Below, piece after piece: positions 49,501-61,285 of a DNA stretch of 64,000 bases (position 1 is the first letter of the stretch; the number at the start of each line of letters is the position of its first letter). Source of the stretch: Dryomyza anilis (Eukaryota > Arthropoda > Insecta > Diptera > Dryomyzidae). The position numbers were made by a program, and so were the translations under genes. Location of the stretch: NCBI GenBank assembly GCA_951804985.1, contig OX638134.1:80021679-80085678 (forward strand). Direction: 5' to 3'. The notes under the pieces are model-generated. The model saw only the letters and a program-made list of their open reading frames with translations. It made no database searches and was not told the origin of the DNA.

Positions 49501-50374
49501 CTTGAAAGTACATTTGAATTCTGCAAAGAGCTGCCATTTTTAAACGGTTTTTCTACAAAGTAAAGTTTTAAATTATTTCACAAAAATGATTTGTTTTCAT
49601 TTTCATATAACATATTCTAAAACCTCTCGATGTGTTTTATTTATATATAAAATATGCTAAAATACCACACACTCAAATCAACATAAATTGAATTTTAGTT
49701 TTAGTCAAACTCATGTTTTTTTTTACCTATATATTTAGAATATACGATATTTAACGTAAATCAATTTTTGCATAGTTATTTCTATATTTATATAATGATT
49801 AAAATATAAATATATAGTATATGATATTTAAATATATTAAATGTGCGCTGATTAAAAAGATACACTAAAAGTTATCTCAAATTGATGAAAATAATAAAAT
49901 CAATTTTTAAAAAACAATAAAAAATACATTTTAAAAATATAATAAAATAAATTTAAATAAAATAATTAATTATATTTAAAAATTCATATAAAAAAATCTT
50001 ATTATTATGGACAAAAATATTGATAAAAAAATCCAAAATGTTATTCTTAAGTGATTTATAAAAGTTGTGTTCTTTGAATTGTTTGTATTATTTAGCCATA
50101 TTTCACAAAACGAAATATGTTCTGTATTTCTGTATGTACGAAAAACAACAATAAAATCTAATTATTTCAATATTTAATCAAAGCTATCATTGAAATTTGT
50201 ATAATGCGTGGTAACGAAAAACAAGAAAACAAGAAAAAACATTTAAGATTGCAATAAACATAATTAGTACGTAATATTGAAATGAATCACACAATAAAAT
50301 AAACTATGATGGAAATAAAATTACAAATAAATGAACAAACAAAAAAATTTTAAAAATATATATTACAAATTGTG
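49501..50374. other. AT-rich sequence, no feature seen
   Basis: Long A/T stretches with no coding or repeat signal beyond simple sequence. Confidence 0.5.
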
Positions 50375-52010
50375 TTTTATTTACAGGGAGGGAAAAAGTG
50401 GAAATATTATATAAAAAAGCTACTATTTTTAAAGTCGATATATAATCATTGACAAAAAAGTAAGTTTCAGATTTATATCCCGTTGGGTTAATACAAACCC
50501 TGCGGGAAAAGCTCATTTTAATTTAAAACATTTAATATTCAGCAAACATTTCGAGTCTTTGAAGACTCCTAAATCTGTCATATTTATGAGCACTTATTTA
50601 TGAGCACTTATTTATGAGCTCCCGCCTCCTGGGTATAGGACACCATTTTATGAGCTCAAAAACACTCATATTTGTGAAACTTTTATTACTCCTAAAACAC
50701 TCATATATGAGCATTTAAAAGAGCTCAAAAAGACATTCGACCCTTGGGAAGAAAGATCACGATTTTATGTGCTAAAAAAACACTCATATTAATAAGACTT
50801 ATTACTCCTAAAGCAATTAAATTTGAATAGTAAAAAGTGCCCTAAAAACTCTCGAAACTTGGGTAAAGAAGCCCTGAATTTCTCATATTATTCCTCATAT
50901 TTATGATCATTTTAAATATTCTTAAAACATTCATATTTTTGAGACGTTTTAGTCACCACAATTACTTCATTTTCAGTAGTTTACACTCATCAAAAAAAGT
51001 ATGAAAAGTGTCTTTTAATCCAACTTGAACAATGTTACATCCGAGAGAAAATGTATCCATTTCAAGTAAAACCATGAAATAAAGACTTAATGAATGAGAC
51101 TATTTTATGAGTCAAGTTCCTAAACATTCTAAAATATAGAACTTTTATGAGTATTTAATGAGCACTCAGAAACAATTTAAAATTTGATGCTTTTAGGAGT
51201 CTAAATTATTAGGGCTCCTAAATAAGACTCTTTTATGAGTAATATTTTGAGAGCTCCGAAAACACTCTTATATGATATACTTTTACGAGTCTTTTCTGAG
51301 GGCTCCTAAGACACTCAAAAATTGGTCACCGTAATGACTCTAATTTCCCATTGCTTAGGGTTTATTTAAAGAATGGGATAAAGTGGAAATATTTGTTAAA
51401 AATTGTTTAAAAAAACTATTTTTAAAGTCAGTATGATTTCGTTTATTCGTTAGTGTTATTATAAATGATAAAAATATGCGATTAATTTTTTCCCGTTGGG
51501 TTAAAAGTAACCCTACATAAAAAGAAACACATTTTAAATAAATACATTTAAAATGTATTTTATTTAAAGTAGGAAGAGCTAAAAGAGGAAATATTTTTAA
51601 AAGTTGTTTGAAAATCTGTTTTTATTTTTAAAATTTCAATTATTTTTTAGTCCAAATTAAAATTGCGAAAAATATAAATTTCAGAGATATTTAAAATGTC
51701 TAATTTATTCCCGTTGGGTTAGAAGAAAGCCAACGGGAAAAATATATATTTTAATTTTATTGCATTTAATATATTAAAAAAAACTGTTAAGTGGTTTTGG
51801 TACGGGTGTTGGGTTGCGTTTTTAATGTCAAAGTGGAAATATTTTTAAAAACAGCTGTTACTATTTTTAAAGTGGCCAAAGCTGAATTTATAATTGTAAA
51901 AATATAAATTTCAGAGTTCTTTCAAATGTTCAACTTTTGTTCGCTGGGTGAAAACAAACCCTGCGGGAAAAAACGCATTTAAGCGAACAAAAATAAGAAA
52001 AAAAAAATTA
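50375..52010. repeat. Four ~220-bp units with a conserved CCCGTTGGG stem-loop
   Basis: Units end near 50,520, 51,555, 51,780 and 52,010. Each has a GTGGAAATATT block, TATTTTTAAAG, a TATAAATTTCAGA block (in three of four) and then a hairpin: CCCGTTGGGTT...AACCCTGCGGGA in the first, CCCGTTGG...CCAACGGGAAAA in the third. Between units 1 and 2 (50,560-51,340) is a separate field of TTATGAG(C/T) and ACTCATA words. The field ends just past the 3' end of the SYCP2-like gene. Confidence 0.7.
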
Positions 52011-52108
52011 TTTAACAATATATTTAATAAAGAAAGTAACAAAAAATATATGAAATTTCAGAAAAAAAAAACAAAAAAGAAAATTAACCAAAAAGAAAAT
52101 TAACAAAA

Positions 52109-52114
52109 TTTATT
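52109..52114 (-). terminator. Poly(A) signal of the SYCP2-like gene
   Basis: AATAAA on the - strand, 12 bases beyond the stop codon, implying a very short 3' UTR. Confidence 0.5.
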
Positions 52115-52125
52115 ACACGACACTT

Positions 52126-55100
52126 TTACAATGTCGACAAATTATTCATTTCTTGTACTAAGTTTTCTGTAATATTTTTTATATAATGCTGCCACTGCTC
52201 TTTAGATTGCGCCTGACCGCGTTGGCGCATTTGGTACTGCAGCTGCTTATATTCCTCATCAATGTCATCATTTAAATCGATGTCACCCAAGGCAGCAATA
52301 AATTGTTCAATGGTAGCTTTAAAACTAAAAAATAACGCATTTTTTAAATATAATAATAAAAATTTAAGAACACAATTTGAAATACCAATGAAAACGCTGT
52401 GTATTACGCTGATAACACTGCCAATGCCAATTCAATTGACTGGTAATCCGCTGCAAGACCTGCTGCGATTCTTGCATTTCAAGCCGTTCTTTAGCAGCTT
52501 CCACCAGCAGACGTTCGCTAATTTCAAATAGTCTCTGCTGTAGCGTATCTAAAGAAGCTATAGGTTGCTGTATATTTTCGAATTCGCGATGCATTGTGTT
52601 TTTGAAATTCTGCAATATTTTTGCTAAATCTGTAAAGTTTTAAAATAAATTTAATGATCTATATTAATAAAACGAAATAAAGCTTTTAAATACCATGCCG
52701 CACTGGATTATACAACGCCATTGCTTTTTGATTATTTGAGAGATAGGGCGTTATAGCATTTTTCTCATTTTTATTTGTCGCTTTATTCAATAAAAGTCTC
52801 GCTGCTCTTTCTTTGAAACTGGCTTCTTTATCTGTTTGTCGACTCATTTCTGTGGCATTTATTACACTAGCACTTGAGGTGGGCTCAAAAATAAGATCCT
52901 GGCTTATTAGTTGATGCGTTGTTATAGAGGTTCTCAATTGGCAGTTTTGCAGTGTTGGTTGGGACAAAAAATGTGGTTTTATTGCTGTTAAAGGCTTGGA
53001 CTTTGTTACCACTTCTATTAGCTTTTCTTTACCTGCACTTGCTTGTCTTTCTACTGTGGTCATTTCTTTCTCCAAGTCAGCATTGGATCTTTTCGAATAT
53101 GGAACACATTCAATATTCTTCGGTTGGGTAGAATTTTTATTCACAGAGGTATTCGTTTTTTCAGCATCTAATACCGAGTTTTTCTCAGACAACATAAGAT
53201 CGTTATTATTTTCTTCATTTAATTGAGACCCTTGGGTTTTTTCTGTTTCTCCGCCTGATTCGGCATTGGATCTTTGTGAATATATAACACATTCCACATT
53301 ATACGACTCGGTATTTGTTTTTTCGGAATCTAATATAGAGGTTTTCTTAGTCAATGTGTTCTCCATTAAATCGTAATTAGTTGCTTCTATCCCCGTTATA
53401 TTCAATTGAGACCCTTGAGCTTTTTCAAATTCACCACCTGTTGCGTTATCGGATCTTTTAGAATATGGAACACATACAACATCATGCGAGTTTTTATTCA
53501 CGGAACTATTTATTTTGTCGGCATCTAATACAGAGTTCTTCTTAGTCAACACGTTCACTAGATTGCTAGAATTTTTATTTACGGAACTGTTTGTTTTTTC
53601 CTCCACCAATACAGAGTTTGTCTTTGCCAATATGTTCGTCATAAAATCACGATTATTTGCTTCTGTCCTCACTAAATTCAATTGAGATCCGTGAGTTTTG
53701 TCATAGTTATCCCCATTTGTCGCTTCTAAAGTTCCAACATCTCTCGCTTTCTCTTTTTCAGCCACTATTAGTGTGTTACTCTTTGCTGTTGTAGCAACGT
53801 TATTATGCTCTTCAATTTCAACTATATTCAAATTTGAATTACCACTCTTGGTTTTGTCATTTATCACTTCAGCTTCATTATCATCAGCTATATTCGAAAT
53901 ATTCATAAACACCATAGAACTTCTTTCTAGAAAAAACTTATTTCCTTCATCTATCATTAAAGATTTACGGCTGGTTCTCAACTGATCTAAAGTTTCACTA
54001 TTATTTGCAACTATTTCAACAACATCCAAATTAGTGGCATCTTTATTTGCACTAGATAACTCATTTTCGGTTAGATCATAAATATTCGAAATATTCATAT
54101 CAACCGCTGAATTTGATTTGTGAATTGTCGTACGTCTGCGTTCTCCATAGGTGGGTAGCATAAGTTCATCAAATGCAGAAATATCCATGGAAAGCGCAAT
54201 CTGGCGACACGCTTCAATATCTTTTAAAGTTTTCACAGGATTTTTGGCATTTGAAATTGTCACTTGTTGCTCTTCAACATCAGACGAAGAGGTCGACAAA
54301 AGATGTGTAGTTGATTTGGTTGCGGAGTTCGTGGTACTCCTCGCAGATTTCACTTGTTTTGCTTTAATAGACTTCACATTCGTATTTCTAGTTGTAGTAT
54401 TTCTTTTTCTGGGTTTCTTGTGAGGTATAAAATCATCATCACTATCAATGGTTATAGTTGTTCGAGTGTTACGTTTCTTTCTTATACTTCTAAGTTTCTT
54501 TGTTAGTTTTTGCTATGTTATAATATAAATGAAATATTTTTCAAAACGCACTTTTTTAATACTTTTCAAACACTTGCCTCATTTATTTCCTCCGTAGATT
54601 TTGACGCATTCCTTTTACGTCCTGCTCCTTTTTTGGGCTCTATATTTTGCGCCGCCCTCGAAGTACTGGCCTCACAATCATTTCCTTCAAAATCATCCAT
54701 TTTAGTAGACTTGGCTGCAGTTCTCGTGAGATTTTGAGCACTTGATTGAAAATTACGTTGCGTTTGACTAAAATCAGCATCGCTAATATTGTGATTCCCA
54801 ATGATGTTGGTGTCCGCAGATTCATTAAGTGCATGAAAACTTCGACTGTTCTCGATTCTATCCTCTAGACTCCTTTGTGTTCCCGGTATATACATTGTGG
54901 GTATTTGATGGTTTTGATTTGTATTAGCAACTGTCTGATAGTTTTGACTTAATATTGCAAGATCATCTGTATCAACATCTATTGGCAAATGATTCATAGG
55001 CTTTACCGCATTTATCTCTTTTACTTTCGGTGGTGTTTTCACTAATTTCGCATATTTATGCTCTGCTATTTTTCTGTAATTAAAGAATTGAACTACTCTA

Positions 55101-58100
55101 TAGTTCACAGTAAAAAATTCACCTACCTTATCTTTGGCTTTTTAGCCATTTTTGTATTAATCACTTCTACTACTAGTTTTTTTGAGAAAAAACGCCGTTT
55201 CGCAGTCTTTGAGACATTTAGTTCTGCGATGGGATGTAATTTATTGGCATCGGTTGTAGTTGACTCTTGTGCTGAGTTACGTGAGGTCTTTGGTGTTTCT
55301 TCGACTAGAGATTTTGACGAGTTTATAGATTTTTCTATAGCAGGCACTGTTTTACCCTCAATATTCTCATTTTGTCTTGTTTTTAGTATACGTTTTGGTT
55401 TTTTAAAAATATTTTCATCAGTGGTATTGGGCTGCTTATCTCTATGACGTTCGGCGGAATTTCCTATTAGTAAATCGTAACTATGTGGAAAACTTGTGCT
55501 GTTTTTATTAGACATTTTGGCAGTTTGAAGTCTAGCATTTGTTGCTGAAAATGAAAGTTTAATAACACTATGTATTACCTTTATTGATGGAATTTTCCTT
55601 TAGAATACCAATGTTCTCTTTCGAATTATTTTTCTTTGTTGAATTTTTCGTCAACTTTGCATCTTCTCCAACACTTTGAGTATAATAATCGAGCACACAT
55701 TTATTTGCCATTAGACGTGTAGCATCTGCCTGGAGCAGTTCCATTGTAACTATTCGTGTAGATCTTAGAAAGTTTTGATATCTAATTTGCACGGTGAATT
55801 GTGGTGGCGCTTTTAAATGCACACTTAAAGTTCTTTCACATCTGTAAATAAATTGAGTTATTACAGTTTTTTGCATTGTTTAAAATTTTACTTACAATGA
55901 AAGCTTTCGTACTTGTAGACAGACACCTATATCGATAAATTTCTCTTTATAGTCGGGTCTATAGCGTGCATTGAAGGTGATAGTGCGTGGACAATAATTT
56001 AAATCAATCCACAAATGATCAGCATTCTATAGAAATCATGATAATAGAACAATATTCTTTACCAAAAGTTAATTAGGGTATTCACAGTTCGTCGTATTTT
56101 AGTATGGTATTCGTACCATGTAGTATATATACGATACAATAACACAGAAGCGTCAATTTGTAGTTGCATCCCTTATAAAAGTGAAATACCACAGGTGTTG
56201 TATTTAAGAGTAGCCCTCAGACATTTTTTTTGATGTCGTATTTTGTGAAAGAAAGAAAAATTGTAAAATTAAATATTAAAAGTGCATATAAAATGCTAAT
56301 TTATTTGTCTTTCTTTTGAAATCGAGGAATATTTATGATATTTTGAAAAAAATCCAAAATTTATAAGAATCAGCTGCATTTATGTGACGAAATATTTGAA
56401 CAAGCAGAAATGTGGTGCTCACAGTTTAGTTGCCCTACTGTCGTATTCATACAAAGTCGTACCAATACCATGAAACTGTGAATACGCTAAATGTATTCCA
56501 AAATCAGACAAAATCTGACTATGTTAAATGGAATTTGACTGTTTCTGCAACCGATTAAACTAAGTGTTCTGAATTTCATAGGTCCAACATTAGTATTGTG
56601 TAGAATTAGTGTAGTGTAGACTATTTTGAATGAAATTTTATATGCTGAAATCATTAAAGCAATCTGGAGTTGATTTAGTTTGTAATGGTACTCAAATACT
56701 TAAAGCTAAACGTTGCATTTCGTTAATCATTGTATAAACTACGTTCCAATTTTAAATTTCTGTCTCGTAACTATGTGGATAACTTGTGCTGTTTTTAGTA
56801 GATTGGCAATTTGAAGTCTAGCATTTGTTCAACAAAGTCTAATTTAATTATTTAAAGTTTAAGTTTATATATTTGACCATTCTTTGATGTATACGTTCGT
56901 CAAGCTCTTCTCCCACATATCACATGAATCTTTTCTAGCACAATAACTACATGTTATTATTTATTTCACTAATGAGAATGGATGAATCAATGTTTAATAA
57001 TTTCGCTTTTAACCGAATGAAGTTGGTTATTACAACTGACTTTGATTATAGTCGAATTTTGACTTCAAATCGTTTATCATAGAAATATAGTACAATTGGG
57101 GGCTGAGATTAAAATCTCTGGGATATAATCTAAATTTGATATGAAATAGTTATAAAATCACTTGAACTGCGAGTCGAAAGGTCACATGTTCAAATCTGAG
57201 CTAACAACATCTTTTCATAAAAAAAAAACATTGTTCTAAATCGCGCTACTTCTAGGCTGACAATAGCAAAACCTCTGAGAGTAAACAACGCCCATGAAAA
57301 TTCGGATTCGGCATTATTCGAATTCGGCATTAAACTGTAGGTCCAACGCCTTTGAGTACAAATGTAACACGCACATCTCAAATGTTATGATAGCACGTCC
57401 TAAGTTCTTCAGGACTGTAGCACGAAACTATTATTATTATAATCACTGTAAGATTTATATTGAAGACACGTAATATAGATTTATTTTGTTCGACTACCAT
57501 TTTCTTTTCCAATCAACATTCGGTTCTCTTAACTGCTAAATCGGTGCATATAGCCAAAACTAAAAGGATTGTTGTCTGGACTGCAATCAATTTAAGTTTT
57601 AAAAATTTGGTTTGTGTATTTCATATGAATTGAAATGCCAACTGAATTTATCATTTTCTTTTTTTTTTCTTTCTTTTTTTTCTTTCTTTCTTTCTTTCTT
57701 TCTTTTTTTGCAATTTGCAAACAGTTGATGACTTACCAGAGCCTTGTGAAAAACTGCATCTTTTGCTAATACCACCGACTTGCAACGCATCGAATAGACC
57801 CGCACATTTTTGGAAAGTTTCATGTTGTAATCATTAAGTATATTTCTGGCTGTCTGTAAAAATTTTAAATAGTAATTGCTGGAACATATTCAAATATATA
57901 TATAAAGTTTAAACAAGCAGTCATTTGAAAGTGTTAACCTTCAAAAGGTTGCACATTTTCATTAACTGTTTTGTTTTTTTTTCAAATGTAAAACTTTCTA
58001 AACTGCTATTCTGAAAATGAAATGGAAAATTCTGAATAACAATTGACATGTTTTGAATCGTTTCAATCGAATTTTTGAATTTCAATTGATCTTTTCTGAA

Positions 58101-59218
58101 TTACGTTTTTAAATATGTAGACATTTTATAAAAATAGCTCGAGACAAAATATGGCATTTTTCATGAACATTTCTGACATATATCCCGCAAACACACAAAT
58201 AAATGAAATTTTTGGGAGAAGTACAGCAGGATGTCAAATTATGTGGAAGGTTGTGCTTCAAACTCCTATTTGGTCTGCTTGAAATCATCTGAAAAACTGT
58301 TTCTAAACCGGCACTATCTTGCCAATAATTTTGCTAACGATGTCCGCGAGTGCAAAAGAGTGCTTGGGGTGTTTTAAAGAAAAATATTATTTACATTTTC
58401 GAAGATGCCCGCATGATAGTCGGCCACTCTTATGGCGCTGCAGAGGTCCGCCTGCAGTGGACTGCACGGTTCGCTAACTATGCGTGCCAGCTCCTGACAT
58501 TGCTTCTCAGCATCCAGACATTTCATCAATTTGGTCAAAAGACGCAACGCCAACATTTGTGTATTGAAGTCACCGACAAAATTGATGGGCAACCAAAAGC
58601 AACCACTGTATAAAACAAAACAAATTTAAGTTTGACTATTAATTGAAAAATGCTACAACTTAACATTAAACCCTCCGTTAAGTTGGCCACTTTCTGAAGC
58701 GTGTCGACGGACACATTTTCCAACAGTTCCAGCGTCAACTCCAGCAGCTCGTAATGATAGCATGGAAGATTTTCCGGTTTCTGGTTGAGAGCAGCTGCGA
58801 TGTAGGAAATAGCAGCAGGCACATATTTTTCAAATTGTACACGCAGCTGATTATCAGTAGGATCCAAAGCGTTTGCAATATGCTAAAAAGATTTCAAAGC
58901 ATTTTGTATAAATTTGTTTGGGAATAGATGCATTTTGCAATTTTACCAAATACAATTTGAGCCATTTCAAAAAGACCGCATATGCCGCAGCATTTGTCAA
59001 CTGCAACGCTTTAATAAGCGACTTGAAGCCAGTTAGTAAATCAAGAAAAACCGATTTTGTCTATAAAAATTACAATCTGTTGCATTTAATTAATTAAATA
59101 AAACATATCAAAAACTTACAATTTGTGGCTCAGTTAGTGCTTCGATTTCCGCAATTGCATTCGAAACATCGACGATAGTTGGCGTGTCCGTTGTTTTAAA
59201 AATGCGCATTGACGTCAT
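52126..59218 (-). CDS. SYCP2-like meiotic chromosome axis protein (12 exons, predicted)
   Basis: Exons on the - strand by eye: 59218-59120, 59060-58947, 58882-58665, 58605-58395, 57853-57737, 56026-55896, 55841-55579, 55544-55127, 55073-54578, 54512-52694, 52629-52386, 52324-52126. They join in frame to 1,442 residues. Residues 1-253 are helical and armadillo-like. Residues 254 to about 350 (starting NADHLWIDLNY) read as a beta-rich PH-like domain ending in a helix. A long Ser/Asn/Lys-rich middle follows. The last ~145 residues are Gln/Glu/Leu-rich and coiled-coil-like. Order, length and phrases such as GDFNTQMLALRLL and KQCQELARIV match the vertebrate SYCP2 N-terminus as I recall it; no alignment was run. 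SYCP2 scaffolds meiotic axes and binds SYCP3 through its C-terminus. The intron after exon 9 uses a GC donor (GAG|GCAAGT). Residues 708-716 (TITIDSDDD) resemble a SUMO-interacting motif next to a basic stretch. Confidence 0.65.
53073..53717 (-). repeat. 61-residue internal repeat in the SYCP2-like protein
   Basis: Within exon 10 the motif C-V-x-Y-S-x-R-S recurs three times, its Cys at protein positions 1036, 1097 and 1158, exactly 61 residues (183 bases) apart. Linked motifs, GSQLN and NSVL(D/V)xEKTNxSVNKNS, recur with it. The repeat units are otherwise diverged and lie in the predicted disordered region. A shorter pair, MNISNI followed by N-L-x-V-V/E-I, occurs upstream. Confidence 0.8.
56763..56840 (-). 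pseudogene. Partial duplicate of SYCP2-like exon 8 in an upstream intron
   Basis: About 75 bases match the start of exon 8 (55,544 downwards) including AAATGCTAGACTTCAAA, a following TGCCAA, AAAACAGCACAAGTT and CCACATAGTTACGA. The acceptor CAG is replaced and small deletions shift the frame. It is therefore a decayed exon fragment in the intron between exons 5 and 6. Confidence 0.75.
57164..57437 (+). mobile_element. tRNA-derived SINE, second copy (diverged, 5'-truncated)
   Basis: It matches the SINE at 30,448 from within its tRNA-like head (CTGCGAG-CGAAAGGTC) through the body (AACATCTTTTCATA, GGATTCGGCAT, ACAAATGTAACACGCACA) to the ATTATTATT tail. It lacks the A-box end. It lies antisense in the intron between exons 5 and 6 of the SYCP2-like gene. 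Confidence 0.8.
57655..57712 (+). repeat. (CTTT)n microsatellite
   Basis: A pure pyrimidine run on the + strand with six consecutive TTTC units. On the gene's own strand it is (GAAA)n, just downstream of the exon 5 donor of the SYCP2-like gene. Confidence 0.9.
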
Positions 59219-59639
59219 ATTTTTCTTGATTTCTTTGTTAAGTTATTTGCAATTGTTTGTTTTTTTTTTATCCTGCAATAATAGTTATTAATAAATTCAC
59301 TTTTAATTACAAAAAACCACACAATTTACGCAGCAATTTCGCCGAAGTTTTTCTATTTCCGCTCGTTGAAAAATTGAATAAAAATCTGACAGCCGTGAGT
59401 GCTGCCAAATCAGACAAATGGTTTGTGAATTCGCTTTGATTTTTTAAACGAATTTTTTTATTTATTTTTTTCGTTATGGTTGCTGTACGTGGAACAAAAT
59501 ATTTGTTTTGGTCGTTGAAAATAATTCAAATTTGACGAAATAATTAAATTTTTATTGAAAATTAAATTTACAATAAAATCTAATTTTCCTGAAAATTAAT
59601 TTTTGCATAAATTCAAGTTTTTAAATGTTTATTTCATTC
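59219..59639. other. 5' flank of the SYCP2-like gene
   Basis: AT-rich sequence upstream of the ATG at 59,218. I see no TATA box or initiator that I would commit to, and no divergent coding frame. Confidence 0.4.
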
Positions 59640-60210
59640 AAATTTTTACGCAAATTTTAAATTTTGACTAAAAAAAATTCAACATTACATTAAATTTTTG
59701 ATTTTTTACTAAAAATTCCAATTTTCATTAACAATTCACTTTATTACTGAGAAATCAAATTTTCGCTAAATATTAAATTTTTCAATAATAATTAAAATTA
59801 ATTTTTCTTAAAAATTAATTTCTTTACATTTAAATAAATAAATAAATAAATGTTAATAAAAAAAAATATAAATTGAAAAAATCATTTTTCATTAATTTAA
59901 ATTTTTCACTAAAAACTAAATTGTTCACTAAAAATAAAATGTTCACTAAAAATTCCATTTTCACTAAAAATTAAATTTTTCACCAAAAATTCCATTTTTC
60001 ACTAAAAATTCCATTTCCACTAAAAATTAAATTATACACAAAAATTCAATTATAACTAAAAATTTAATTATTACTAAAAATTTTACTTTTCAGTAAAGAT
60101 TCAATATTTTCAAATAATAAAATTTTTCACTAAAAATTCAATTTTTCACTAAAAATTCAGTTTTTCATTATAAATGAAGTTTTCACTAAAAATTTAATTT
60201 TTGTAAAATA
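59640..60210 (-). repeat. 19-bp minisatellite array, locus 8 (diverged)
   Basis: Reverse-orientation copies (CACTAAAAATTCAATTTTT and variants), most regular at about 59,930-60,200. It begins about 420 bases upstream of the SYCP2-like start codon. Confidence 0.8.
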
Positions 60211-61190
60211 AAAAATGTATAAAACCGATTCAAATTGTATTCACCTTGTTTGAAATTATAAACTTTGAAATGATATTCCCGGAAATTGTACCAAATACAG
60301 TTTCTAAATGCATTATTTTACGGTTAATGGTTTACGGAAAATTCAAAATAATTCAGTTTTACATATAAAAAAAATAACAAAAAAAAATATTAGTAACCCG
60401 ACATATATGTCACTCGTAATAAAAATTCAAGTTTAAAAAGTTATTAAAATTATCGCTATAAATTAAAATTGTCTTATTTTAATTATATTATACAACATTT
60501 GTTTGATATATTTGATAATTATAAAAAATACATTTTAAATATGCTGTATAATATTTAAGAAATACAGATTCTGTATTTGATAAAATTTGACCAATGATAA
60601 AAACTATGAAGATTCACTTTTTAGTCAGTTACAGTTCTACAAAATGCAGGAATTTATATGCATTGCAATTACTATTTACTTAATTTATAATAAACACAAA
60701 TGTATTACAAAATAAAAACTCACACTGCAGCCGCCTTTACTGAACAGCCATTGAAACATGAACGTGTGCAGGCTGCTTTACATTGGAGACACTGCACCTT
60801 TGCACAGAATTTGCATTATTTTTGTGAAAATGTTATAATACATAGGTTTTCACTAGAATATATTAATTTTATAATATTTAATACATTTTTCTACACTTTT
60901 CATTGCTTTTTTTATATTTTACAACACTTTTATTGAATGATTTTAGAAAATGTCTATCCAATTCAACTAATTTCACTGCCCACTTCAGAAAAAACATGGG
61001 TGAAATGTTGTTTTACACTAGTTTTATATTTTCGGATTATTTTAACTTTTCAATAATACCTTTTCGATTATTTTTCACAAATTTTTCATTGATTTATTAA
61101 AGAAACAAATTAAATTCACTATTTAGCTGCCACCGCACACTGAGAGACACTCGCGCCAAAATGCATACAACACAACAAACGAATAAGCAC
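60211..61190. other. AT-rich sequence, no feature seen
   Basis: Open frames at 60,700-60,936 and 60,903-61,100 are Phe/Tyr/Asn-rich and without context. I see nothing else. Confidence 0.45.
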
Positions 61191-61192
61191 TA

Positions 61193-61285
61193 AAGCAACG
61201 AGTTGGGCGCAATGCAGCGAGTTACGGCGTAATGCAACGAATTGCAAATGTACTCGTTGCATTGTTCCAACGAATAGGAAAAAAT
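61193..61285 (+). repeat. Cluster of GCAACGAGTTG / GCAATGCA words
   Basis: Five near-copies of CAACGA(G/A)TT or its complement alternate with GCGCAATGCA-like words over 90 bases. The cluster forms an imperfect palindrome around GCAACGAATTGCAAATG and ACTCGTTGC. It is GC-richer than its surroundings. Confidence 0.65.

Noticed and set aside
57190..57381. 63-residue minus-strand frame
   Set aside because: It lies entirely within the second SINE copy.
57655..57712. Polypyrimidine tract as a splice acceptor of the SYCP2-like gene
   Set aside because: The gene is on the opposite strand, where the tract is purine-rich, and it follows a donor rather than preceding an exon.
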